Below, piece after piece: positions 8,600-15,954 of a DNA stretch of 39,982 bases. This stretch comes from Endozoicomonas sp. G2_1 (GTDB taxonomy: Bacteria > Pseudomonadota > Gammaproteobacteria > Enterobacterales > Alteromonadaceae), in the NCBI RefSeq assembly GCF_017744155.1, contig NZ_JAGHQT010000025.1:1-39982 (forward strand), read 5' to 3'. The notes under the pieces were generated by a model. It was not told the origin of the DNA, did not search any database, and saw only the letters and a list, made by a program, of their open reading frames with translations. The stretch's first letter is position 1. Every line of letters starts with the position of its first letter. Position numbers and translations under genes: made by a program.

Positions 8600-9565
8600 A
8601 TGAAATACTTTCCTATCTTTTTAACTGGTGATCGAATTAATGCTTTGATCATAGGTGGTGGTGATGTTGCCGCCCGCAAGATTGAATTACTGCTAAAAAC
8701 AACCACTAACATTACGGTAATGACGGCGAGTGTTAGTGTCAGTGTCGAGCGCTTGATCAATACACACCAACTCACTTGGTTCAAACACGACTACCAAGCC
8801 GGCCACATGACGGGCAAAAATATTGTCATTGCCGCCACTGACGACACAGAGGTCAATACTCAAGTATCAATCGAAGCTAATCAGCACGAAATTCTGGTCA
8901 ACGTTGTCGACCAGCCTGAACTTTGCGGCTATATCACGCCTGCTATTATTGACCGCTCGCCAATGATTATTGCGTTAACTAGCTCTGGCAGCGCACCAAT
9001 ACTGGTTCGCATGCTCAGAGAAATTATCGAAAAGATGTTGCCTGAAGGCTATGGCCGATTAGCCGACTTCTCACTGAAGTTTCGCGACCATGTTAAAGCG
9101 AGAATAAAAGGGCTGAGAAACCGTCGCACGTTTTGGGAAAACACTCTGCAAGGACAAATCGGTCAAGCCATTCTCGATGGCAATGTAAAAAAGGCTGAGC
9201 AAGAACTTATCGCCAGCTTAAAAGACACCATTCAACCGCCAGCAGGTGAGATCATCTTTATTCATACCCTTGATGGCAATCCAGACAACTTAACCTTAAA
9301 AGCTCACCGACAACTACAATTTGCCGATGCTGTTTTTTACGACACTAGTGTGAATGAACGATTAATCGAATACGTTAGGCGCGATGCTGACAAACACCCA
9401 CAAGATGTTGACGCGTCTATTGCCATTAACTACCAACACGCAATAGAACTCGCCGAGCAAGGTCAGAAAGTGATTTACTTATTAGCCGGCCATCAATCAT
9501 TGCCGAATAATCACGCCTTGGAGCAAAGTAAGGTCAACTATCAAGAAATTGTCAGCGGTGGCTAA
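8600..9565 (+). CDS. siroheme synthase: precorrin-2 dehydrogenase/ferrochelatase with degenerate methylase remnant
   Basis: 321 residues. Residues 1-210 match the CysG N-terminal half (Met8p-like), which oxidises precorrin-2 with NAD and inserts iron to make siroheme. Visible are the NAD loop IIGGGDVAARK (17-27), Asp104 in NVVDQPELCGY and Ser128 in ALTSSGSAP, at the same numbers as in E. coli CysG. From about residue 215 the chain resembles only the first 90-110 residues of the uroporphyrinogen methylase domain (LTLKAHRQLQFADAVFYD...YVRRDAD...LAEQGQKVIYLLAGH). However, the glycine-rich SAM loop is replaced by HTLDGNPD and the rest of the domain is absent. The remnant cannot be an active methylase, so a separate SUMT (cobA) is expected elsewhere. 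Confidence 0.9.
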   Translation: MKYFPIFLTGDRINALIIGGGDVAARKIELLLKTTTNITVMTASVSVSVERLINTHQLTWFKHDYQAGHMTGKNIVIAATDDTEVNTQVSIEANQHEILVNVVDQPELCGYITPAIIDRSPMIIALTSSGSAPILVRMLREIIEKMLPEGYGRLADFSLKFRDHVKARIKGLRNRRTFWENTLQGQIGQAILDGNVKKAEQELIASLKDTIQPPAGEIIFIHTLDGNPDNLTLKAHRQLQFADAVFYDTSVNERLIEYVRRDADKHPQDVDASIAINYQHAIELAEQGQKVIYLLAGHQSLPNNHALEQSKVNYQEIVSGG

Positions 9566-9613
9566 TCCCCTAAGCTCTAAATAGGTAAACCAAGAAGCAA
9601 TAGTTGGCCGATA

Positions 9614-10081
9614 TTACAGCGCTTTGGTCATGGTGAAATTCACCAGCACTTTACCATTGCGAATATTGTCGTTTTTTGTCAGCACAGTAAAGCCGTGTTT
9701 GACAAAAAATGGCTTGGCAAAATAAGAGGCGTTAACTGTTAATGTTTTAATTTCCTGTGCTATCGCTAAGGCTTCAATATGCTTATATAACGCGGTCGCA
9801 ACCCCGCGCCTTTGATACCGACTATCAGTGTAAGCAAGATCGATGTAGCCATCGTCAGCCAAGGTGATAAACCCAGCAATGTTATCATCAATAATCCCGA
9901 TCCAAGGCGGGCAAGCGTCGAAACGCTGATGCCATTTAGGGTAGTCAATTGGCAAAGGCGCCCAAGCATCCACTTGTGCCTTGGTATAATGTTCAATACC
10001 AACCGCATGAATGGTGTTATAAAACAGCTCCGTCAGTACATTAGCATCGCTAGCTTGGTAAGGGCGAATATCCATCTTCAT
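9614..10081 (-). CDS. GNAT-family N-acetyltransferase
   Basis: 155 residues from the ATG at 10081. Two upstream residues are possible with a TTG start, or two residues can be removed by starting at the ATG at 10075. GNAT signs are the N-terminal IRPYQASDANVLTELFYNTI, the acetyl-CoA pyrophosphate loop RYQRRGVATALYKHIEALA, and the C-terminal VNASYFAKPFFVKHGFTVL, all in family order. The substrate cannot be read. It is convergent with the siroheme gene. Confidence 0.9.
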   Translation of the reverse strand: MKMDIRPYQASDANVLTELFYNTIHAVGIEHYTKAQVDAWAPLPIDYPKWHQRFDACPPWIGIIDDNIAGFITLADDGYIDLAYTDSRYQRRGVATALYKHIEALAIAQEIKTLTVNASYFAKPFFVKHGFTVLTKNDNIRNGKVLVNFTMTKAL

Positions 10082-10305
10082 TATCAATCGGTATTTTTAC
10101 TCGCTTAAATCTAACAAAAACATCACAAAAAGGTATAGGAATTATCACAATCAAAAAGCAATAACAAAATAAGCATTAAATAACAAATACCTAACGAAAC
10201 AAGCAAAATTATTTCATAATTTTTAGCTATTGTTAATGCAGCTAAGTTATTTATTAATCCTGAATAAGTTTGCCACGCTAATTGAGTAATTAAGGAGCAA
10301 TTAGC

Positions 10306-11547
10306 ATGTTATTCAGACAAGAAGCAATTTCACACCAACAAGAGCGCTTAACTGGCGCCATCGTTTTAGCGCAGCCGCTATCACTCAAATTAGTCGTTAT
10401 ATTACTTAGCCTAATTGCTGCTAGTATTATAATCTTTCTATTTACCGCCGAATATAGCCGTAAAGAAACGGTACGTGGTTTTTTACAACCCAACAAAGGT
10501 ATTATTAAAAGTTTTGCCCGCCAAGGTGGCATGGTTGAGCAATTATGGGTTACTGAAGGCCAACAAGTTGAACAAGGTCAGGCACTTGCCTCAATCATTA
10601 TTCCGCAAACCAATCAGCACGGTATTGAATTAAGCACGCAGCTCAATGTGGAATTGAATCAACAAATAGCTTTACTGAGTGATGAGGTCAATCAGCATAA
10701 ATTATTGCGGCAACAAGAAGCTCTCACTCTCACCGAGCGCCAACAAGCGCTGCAACAAGAGCAACAAGCACTAAAACAGCAGCTGGAACTGGCTAACGAC
10801 AAACTTGCCTTACTGAATAAACAACACAGCCAATTACACCAGCTCAATAACCAAGGTTATGTCTCAACTATTGAAGCCGAACGCCAACAGCAAGCATTAC
10901 TTGATGCCAAACAAGAGCAGCAAAATATTTCGCGCTTACTGCTACAACAAAAAAACCAATTAGCGCAAATAAAACTAAGCCAACAAAACTTACCACAGCA
11001 ATACGCTTTGCGTATTAACAACCTAAAGCGCCAACAAGCCGACCTTAAACGCCAGCTAGCACAAATTAACAACAACTATCGTTACACCTTAACTGCCAGT
11101 CACAGCGGTACTATCACGAGTATTCAAGTGGTTGCTGGTGAAACCGTGAGCCAAAATAGACCTTTGTTGCAAATTTTACCACTAGGAGCAGAACTAGTCG
11201 CTGAGCTATTGCTACCGACTCGTTCGGCAGGTTTTGTAAAACAGGGAGACATCGCCAAACTCAGGTTTGACGCGTTTCCATACCAGCGCTTTGGTTTTAT
11301 TAATAGTGATATTACTCGTATTGACCAAGCTCTAATTCATCCGAACGAAGCTTTATTACCTATAGCGCTGCAAGAACCTGTATACCGCTTACAAGCTCAG
11401 CTTAACCAACAAAGTATTAATGCCTATGGCAAACACTTTGAGCTTAAAAGTGGCATGTTATTCGAGGCCGATATTATTTTAGAAAAGCGCAGTTTAATTG
11501 CATGGCTGTTTGAACCAATACTGAGCCTCAAGGGACGGATCAGTTAA
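10306..11547 (+). CDS. HlyD-family periplasmic adaptor of a peptide exporter
   Basis: 413 residues. A cytoplasmic N-terminus is followed by one membrane helix (about 28-47) and a periplasmic part. This consists of a lipoyl-like half motif (VRGFLQPNKGIIKSFARQGG), a long Gln-rich coiled-coil hairpin (about 105-260), then the second lipoyl half (TLTASHSGTITSIQVVAGE) and a beta-barrel. The architecture matches the adaptors of type 1 and microcin exporters such as CvaA. A strong AAGGAG ribosome site lies 8 bases before the ATG. It is the first gene of the double-glycine peptide island and should bridge the C39 ABC transporter to an outer-membrane TolC, which is not in the window. Confidence 0.93.
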   Translation: MLFRQEAISHQQERLTGAIVLAQPLSLKLVVILLSLIAASIIIFLFTAEYSRKETVRGFLQPNKGIIKSFARQGGMVEQLWVTEGQQVEQGQALASIIIPQTNQHGIELSTQLNVELNQQIALLSDEVNQHKLLRQQEALTLTERQQALQQEQQALKQQLELANDKLALLNKQHSQLHQLNNQGYVSTIEAERQQQALLDAKQEQQNISRLLLQQKNQLAQIKLSQQNLPQQYALRINNLKRQQADLKRQLAQINNNYRYTLTASHSGTITSIQVVAGETVSQNRPLLQILPLGAELVAELLLPTRSAGFVKQGDIAKLRFDAFPYQRFGFINSDITRIDQALIHPNEALLPIALQEPVYRLQAQLNQQSINAYGKHFELKSGMLFEADIILEKRSLIAWLFEPILSLKGRIS

Positions 11548-11638
11548 ACACTATTTAGCAGTAATACAAAAGTAAAAGTGAAGAGCAAAATTTAATTTTA
11601 CTGTTTAGATATTCAATATTTGATCAGTAAATAAAGTG

Positions 11639-11748
11639 GCTAGCTTTAGTCAACTTTCGACAACCAACTAAAGCCAGCCTAATTAACCGCTTATCAAGGC
11701 TAATAACAGCAAACGATAAGCACTTAACTACCTGACCAATAAGGTCAG
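11639..11748 (+). promoter_or_regulatory. leader with three consecutive stem-loops before the double-glycine peptide gene
   Basis: Three inverted repeats follow each other in the 219-bp gap. The first is GGCTAGCTTTAGT (11639-11651) with ACTAAAGCCAGCC (11668-11680), 13 bp with one mismatch. The second is GCTTATC (11690-11696) with GATAAGC (11715-11721). The third is CTGACC-AATAA-GGTCAG (11732-11748). None has a following T-tract. The last ends six bases ahead of the TGGAG ribosome site. They may stabilise the peptide mRNA or control its translation; no known riboswitch is recognised. Confidence 0.55.
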
Positions 11749-11766
11749 ACATATGGAGTATACATT

Positions 11767-12024
11767 ATGCGTGAATTAAACGTTAATGAAATTAAGCAAG
11801 TGAATGGTGGACTCACCCCTACTGAAGGTCTAGGCGCGGTTGGAGCGACTATTGCAGTTGTTGCAGCAGCTTCAACAGTTGGTACTGTAGCTGTAGTTGC
11901 AGGGCTAGCAGGAATAATAGGTATTGTAGCTATAGATATAGCATCATCTATTTCTAGGTTCGGTGGTAGCGGTAGCTCTATTAGACGTAGATCTAGTAGT
12001 ACCATACAAATTAAGGCAAACTAA
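11767..12024 (+). CDS. double-glycine leader peptide, class II microcin/bacteriocin-like precursor
   Basis: 85 residues. The leader MRELNVNEIKQVNGG (1-15) is a classic double-glycine leader of colicin V type (compare M-R-x-L-x-x-N-E-x-x-x-V-x-G-G). Cleavage after Gly15 would leave a 70-residue product. Its core (22-60) is almost only Gly, Ala, Val, Ile and Thr, and should insert in or span a membrane. The tail (61-85) is Ser-rich and basic (IRRRSSS at 72-78). No cysteines, so no disulfides or lanthionines. TGGAG lies 8 bases before the ATG. The C39 exporter gene of the same island is the expected processing enzyme. A toxin is the likeliest role; a signalling peptide is possible. Confidence 0.85.
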   Translation: MRELNVNEIKQVNGGLTPTEGLGAVGATIAVVAAASTVGTVAVVAGLAGIIGIVAIDIASSISRFGGSGSSIRRRSSSTIQIKAN

Positions 12025-12093
12025 TTTAATGCTTTTTTACGCTTTTAAACCATAAAAGTAAACATTAATAAAACATATTTACAAGGATGTAAA

Positions 12094-12129
12094 ATGTATA
12101 AACCATGTAGGAAATGTTATGAACTCTAA
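12094..12129 (+). CDS. 11-residue CxxC mini-ORF with its own ribosome site
   Basis: ATG at 12094 is preceded by AAGGA at 12083-12087, an ideal spacing, and encodes MYKPCRKCYEL before TAA. The reading overlaps the start of the next small gene (12119) by 11 bases in another frame. Translation of this mini-ORF would carry ribosomes onto the next start, so a coupling or leader role is more likely than a functional peptide. Confidence 0.35.
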   Translation: MYKPCRKCYEL

Positions 12130-12277
12130 AAAACGAATATCAATAGCTTTTTCAATATCTGCACTACTTTTTTTAATTGTCGTAGTCACCGATGAAGAGT
12201 TTAACCTCTTATTTTTTTCACTTTTTTTCTTATATTTAATGATTGCTTGTAGCTACTGGCACAAAAAAGATGATTAA
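12119..12277 (+). CDS. 52-residue two-helix membrane protein, candidate immunity protein
   Basis: ATG at 12119 has AGGAA at 12109-12113. The product begins MNSKKRISIAF and ends SYWHKKDD. Two hydrophobic stretches, about residues 7-23 and 30-47, are separated by a short acidic turn (TDEEFN); both termini are charged. Small two- or three-helix membrane proteins encoded right after a class II microcin or bacteriocin precursor are typically its immunity protein. Here that is inferred from position and topology only. The stretch is markedly AT-rich and poor in usual codons, suggesting acquired DNA. Confidence 0.65.
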   Translation: MNSKKRISIAFSISALLFLIVVVTDEEFNLLFFSLFFLYLMIACSYWHKKDD

Positions 12278-12398
12278 AATCACGAACCGCAAAAATACAT
12301 TTAAATTAGAAGCTTTCAATTCAACCTTTATTAAAAACTACATAAATTCAGCTGTATCCAGAAAGTTTTCAAGGAAAAAATCTAAAGAATACTGTTAA
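12270..12398 (+). CDS. 42-residue basic peptide ORF in the microcin-like island
   Basis: The ATG at 12270 overlaps the end of the 52-residue gene by 8 bases (ATGATTAA), a usual layout for translational coupling. No separate ribosome site is seen. The product starts MIKITNRKNTFKLEAF, is strongly basic (SRKFSRKKSKEYC at the end) and has one cysteine, the last residue. No membrane helix. It fills the space exactly up to the next ribosome site at 12402. It may be a real small protein or a chance frame; no family recognised. Confidence 0.4.
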   Translation: MIKITNRKNTFKLEAFNSTFIKNYINSAVSRKFSRKKSKEYC

Positions 12399-12412
12399 AA
12401 CAAGGACAATAT

Positions 12413-13231
12413 ATGCAAGATGAAATATTCAAGGCAACGACAACTCAGAAAAAACAATTAATCACTCGAAAAAAAGACTCCTTGCAAGATCAAGTTAAAC
12501 CAGACAGTACTGGCTTATCATTACTCAAAACTTCAGGTTGGCTGCTGGTTTTACTGCTGATACCGCAACTATTCATAGGCCTATTTTTGGGGATTTATTA
12601 CGGTGTGGTTAACGGCAGTGGTGGCGCTCAGGACAATATGGACATGTGGTTTAACAGCATACCAATTCTGCTAATAATATCGCTGCTGTCGCCAATGATT
12701 ACTTTGCCTCTATTATCGTGGGCGACACCAGTAAAAACTATCCGTGACAAGATAAATTTTTGGGCCTTAACGGATCTCAACAAAAAGCTTCTGCTTAAAT
12801 GGTTAGTTGTTGGTATTGTCTTTTGGCTTGTGGTAACAGCAATAAGCGAGTTATTTAGCTTCCCGGTTGATGGCTTTATGGTTGAGCTTGAAACCGCACT
12901 AACGAGCAGTTCAATTATCGCACTCACCGTGGTAACTATTTGTTTGCTCGTACCTATAATTGAGGAACTTATTTTTAGAGGCTGGCTATTTACCCGTATC
13001 GCAACAACCAAGTTGGGCAATATTGGTGCCGTTACTATAACCAGCCTAATATTTACCGTGATACACAGCCAATATCAGCACCTAACCACATTTGCCGTGA
13101 TCTTTTCTTTGGGGCTTTTACTTGCAATAGCTCGCCACAAAACCAATAACACTAGCTACTGTATTGCTATTCATATTATTTTTAACAGTTTATCAATTCT
13201 GTCACTACTTACCTTTAGCACAGCTAGCTAA
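12413..13231 (+). CDS. CPBP-family intramembrane metalloprotease (Abi/CAAX-like)
   Basis: 272 residues with 6-8 membrane helices after a Lys-rich cytosolic N-terminus (1-35). The three family motifs are intact: EExxxR as IIEELIFRGW (Glu184, Glu185, Arg189), FxxxH as FTVIHSQ (His218), and HxxxN as HIIFNSL (His254, Asn258). Homologues next to bacteriocin genes act in self-immunity or in maturation. AAGGA lies 6 bases upstream of the ATG. Placed between the small genes and the C39 transporter, it is the second immunity candidate. Confidence 0.9.
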   Translation: MQDEIFKATTTQKKQLITRKKDSLQDQVKPDSTGLSLLKTSGWLLVLLLIPQLFIGLFLGIYYGVVNGSGGAQDNMDMWFNSIPILLIISLLSPMITLPLLSWATPVKTIRDKINFWALTDLNKKLLLKWLVVGIVFWLVVTAISELFSFPVDGFMVELETALTSSSIIALTVVTICLLVPIIEELIFRGWLFTRIATTKLGNIGAVTITSLIFTVIHSQYQHLTTFAVIFSLGLLLAIARHKTNNTSYCIAIHIIFNSLSILSLLTFSTAS

Positions 13232-13273
13232 TGGTAATTTAGCCTAAAACAAACAGGCGGATACACGTTTATT

Positions 13274-15448
13274 ATGAACCCAAGCAATGTAGAAAACGCT
13301 ACAGAAATACCTGATAACAGCGAATTATTACAGTTCTCAATCACTAAATCAGTGCCGCTCATCCTACAAGCAGAAGTGGCCGAATGTGGTTTAGCCTCAA
13401 TGGCAATGGTAGCGTCGTACTATGGTCATCAGCTCGATATGCCGAGTATTCGACAATACTACTCAGCACAGCTTAAGGGCATGAACTTACAGCAGTTAAT
13501 TGAGCTTGGCGACAAACTAGGTCTTGCCAGTAGAGCCTTACAATGCCCCATTGATGAAGTTGATAAACTAACGCTGCCGTGTATTTTGCACTGGGATATG
13601 AATCACTTTGTTGTACTCACTAAGGTATCAGGCAAGGGCAATAACACCAAATTTGCCATTAACGACCCCGCGATAGGCAAAAAGGTACTTAACATTACTG
13701 AGTTTAGCCAGCACTTTACGGGTATCTGTTTAGAGCTAACACCAACTAGCAAGTTTGAAGTAAAAAAAGCACAAAGCAATATGAAGTTAAGCCAGCTTTG
13801 GAGCAAAATGTCGGGGCTAGGCATTGGTTTAATTAAGCTGATTGCACTGTCGTTAGTTTTGCAACTGTTTGCTTTAATGTCACCTTATTACATGCAATGG
13901 GTGGTTGATGAGGTTTTAGTCAGTTTTGACCAACCCTTGCTATCGGTATTAGCAATAGGTTTTGCGTTAGTCGCGGTTATTTCAGTAGTCACCAATGCGG
14001 TAAGAAGCTGGCTAATCTTACGCCTATCAAGCGTGCTAAACCTGCAAATGGGAGTAAACCTACTGAGCCATTTATTACGTCTGCCAATGAATTATTTTGA
14101 AGCACGCCATATCGGCGATATTGTTTCCCGCTTTGGCTCACTAGCGCAAATTAGAGAGAGAATTACTACAGGTTTTGTGGAGACGTTAGTTGATGGCATT
14201 ATGTCCATCGCCGTATTAGTGATGATGCTGTTGTATTCGTTAAAACTCACATTAGTAGTATTAGCGGCAATTGCTCTATATACCATCATTCGTTTACTGC
14301 TGTATCGGCCGCTTCATCAAGCTACCGAAGAAACCATTCAAAACTCCGCCAAAGAGCAAAGTAATTTTTTAGAGAATATTCGCGGTATTCAAACCATTAA
14401 ATTATTTGGCAATGAGGCACAGCGCCAAGGTATCTGGCAAAATCGCTATGCGGAGGTGATTAACAGTGAAATTCGCTTAGGCCGACTGAATATTAGCTTT
14501 GATTCAGTCAATAAATTACTGTTCGGTTTAGAAAACGTATTAGTCATATACCTAGCTGCTCAGCTTGTGATTAGCAACAGTTTGTCTGTCGGTATGGTAC
14601 TCGCCTTTATCGCCTACAAGGGCCAATTAACCGAACGCTTTGCCAACTTAGTTGAGCAAATTATTCAATTTAAAATGATGCGTTTACATTTAGATAGAAT
14701 TGCCGATATTGCCCTCACACCTCAAGAAGCCAACCGCGATGGTCAGCTCGCCATTAACAAGCCTAAAGGCCAACTTACGCTAGAAAATATCTGCTTTAGT
14801 TACGACAATGAACAAACCACTATTTTAACTAACATCAACCTGACCATTGAAGCAGGCCAATCAGTTGCCATCACTGGTGCTTCTGGCGCGGGTAAAACCA
14901 CTTTAATGAAAATTATGCTTGGCTTACTACAACCCACCAGTGGCAGAGTATTACTCGATGGCAAAGACATCACCCAACTTGGCTTAACAAACTATCGAAA
15001 ACAGATTGCGGCAGTGATGCAAGACGATACTTTACTTGCTGGTTCAATCAGTGACAACATCAGCTTTTTTGACCCTATGCCAAATATTGAGCGCATTGAA
15101 CAATCTGCGCAACAAGCAGCAATTGCTGACGATATTAACAAAATGACTATGGGCTATAATTCATTAGTTGGTGACATGGGAGCTAACTTGTCCGGCGGTC
15201 AGGTACAGAGGTTGTTATTAGCAAGAGCCTTGTACCACACACCTGCAATACTCTTTCTCGATGAAGCGACCAGTCATTTAGACAGCAATAACGAAACCCA
15301 AATTAGCCAACAGATTGAGCAGCTCGCCATGACTCGAATCGTGATTGCTCACCGTCAAGAAACCATTGACAAAGCCGAGCGAATATTTTTTATTGAACAA
15401 GGCAAACTTACGGAACTATCGGCGGTATCAAACGAGCTAGCAAGTTAA
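13274..15448 (+). CDS. C39-peptidase ABC transporter, double-glycine peptide exporter
   Basis: 724 residues. The N-terminal C39 cysteine peptidase (about 20-155) has Cys38 in QAEVAECGLASM, His111 in HWDMNHFVVL and Asp131 in INDPAIG, so it should be active and cut double-glycine leaders. The membrane domain with about six helices spans roughly 170-460. The ATPase follows with Walker A TGASGAGKTT (about 534-543), signature LSGGQVQRLLLARAL (about 638), Walker B AILFLDEATSHLD (about 657) and the switch His in IAHRQET. The family (CvaB, MchF, LagD) processes and exports class II microcins and bacteriocins with a HlyD adaptor. The C39 triad separates it from HlyB-type RTX exporters, where the cysteine is lost. 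Confidence 0.96.
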   Translation: MNPSNVENATEIPDNSELLQFSITKSVPLILQAEVAECGLASMAMVASYYGHQLDMPSIRQYYSAQLKGMNLQQLIELGDKLGLASRALQCPIDEVDKLTLPCILHWDMNHFVVLTKVSGKGNNTKFAINDPAIGKKVLNITEFSQHFTGICLELTPTSKFEVKKAQSNMKLSQLWSKMSGLGIGLIKLIALSLVLQLFALMSPYYMQWVVDEVLVSFDQPLLSVLAIGFALVAVISVVTNAVRSWLILRLSSVLNLQMGVNLLSHLLRLPMNYFEARHIGDIVSRFGSLAQIRERITTGFVETLVDGIMSIAVLVMMLLYSLKLTLVVLAAIALYTIIRLLLYRPLHQATEETIQNSAKEQSNFLENIRGIQTIKLFGNEAQRQGIWQNRYAEVINSEIRLGRLNISFDSVNKLLFGLENVLVIYLAAQLVISNSLSVGMVLAFIAYKGQLTERFANLVEQIIQFKMMRLHLDRIADIALTPQEANRDGQLAINKPKGQLTLENICFSYDNEQTTILTNINLTIEAGQSVAITGASGAGKTTLMKIMLGLLQPTSGRVLLDGKDITQLGLTNYRKQIAAVMQDDTLLAGSISDNISFFDPMPNIERIEQSAQQAAIADDINKMTMGYNSLVGDMGANLSGGQVQRLLLARALYHTPAILFLDEATSHLDSNNETQISQQIEQLAMTRIVIAHRQETIDKAERIFFIEQGKLTELSAVSNELAS

Positions 15449-15505
15449 GTTTTCTAATTCACATACTGTGCATTGAGCTATAAAGAGACCTTGGAAGCTA
15501 AACTG

Positions 15506-15946
15506 ATGAAAAATGAATTTAGACAAGCCAAATATCAAAATGAATCAGGCAGTAAAATTGGCCGTTGGTATTTAAACCGGCTAGACTATTTCGAATTTTA
15601 CTCATTCGAGGGCGAAAACAAATTAAAAGCAAAATGTTTAGTTTGCATCATAGGTGCTTTTTTACTGATAAAAATATCCCCTATACTAATCTCACTATTT
15701 TTAGCTTGGACAATTTATGTATCAGTACTCACCTTATATATTTTACAACGCAAGATCTGTAAATACAGTGGCTACTTTGCTTTTCCTAACAGGATTGTCG
15801 AGGAGTTAAAAAGCTATAAAAAGGAAATTGACATCACAGATTTTGATAGCTTAGCGACCATGGAAAGTTCAGGAATTAGTCGCTCTGTAATAAATAGAAA
15901 ATACGATCACAAAAACGCATCAGAAAAATCACACCATAATGACTGA
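15506..15946 (+). CDS. small membrane protein with two central helices, unknown, end of the microcin-like island
   Basis: 146 residues from the ATG at 15506, chosen because GGAAG lies 8 bases upstream; the frame can extend to a TTG at 15473 without a ribosome site. A basic N-terminus (1-41), two adjacent hydrophobic stretches (about 43-57 and 60-80, with KCLVCIIG), then a charged cytosolic tail (81-146) containing DITDFDSLATMESSGISRS. The AT-rich composition and position 57 bp after the exporter suggest it belongs to the island. It could be a further immunity or accessory protein. Family not recognised. Confidence 0.65.
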   Translation: MKNEFRQAKYQNESGSKIGRWYLNRLDYFEFYSFEGENKLKAKCLVCIIGAFLLIKISPILISLFLAWTIYVSVLTLYILQRKICKYSGYFAFPNRIVEELKSYKKEIDITDFDSLATMESSGISRSVINRKYDHKNASEKSHHND

Positions 15947-15954
15947 CAACAAAA

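Noticed and set aside
11745-12005. Minus-strand frame opposite the double-glycine peptide
   Set aside because: It exists because the peptide uses few codon types; the plus-strand leader motif and ribosome site decide the coding strand.
10306-15448. Type 1 secretion of an RTX toxin
   Set aside because: No RTX repeats or large secreted protein nearby, and the ABC protein has the complete C39 catalytic residues, which RTX exporters lack.
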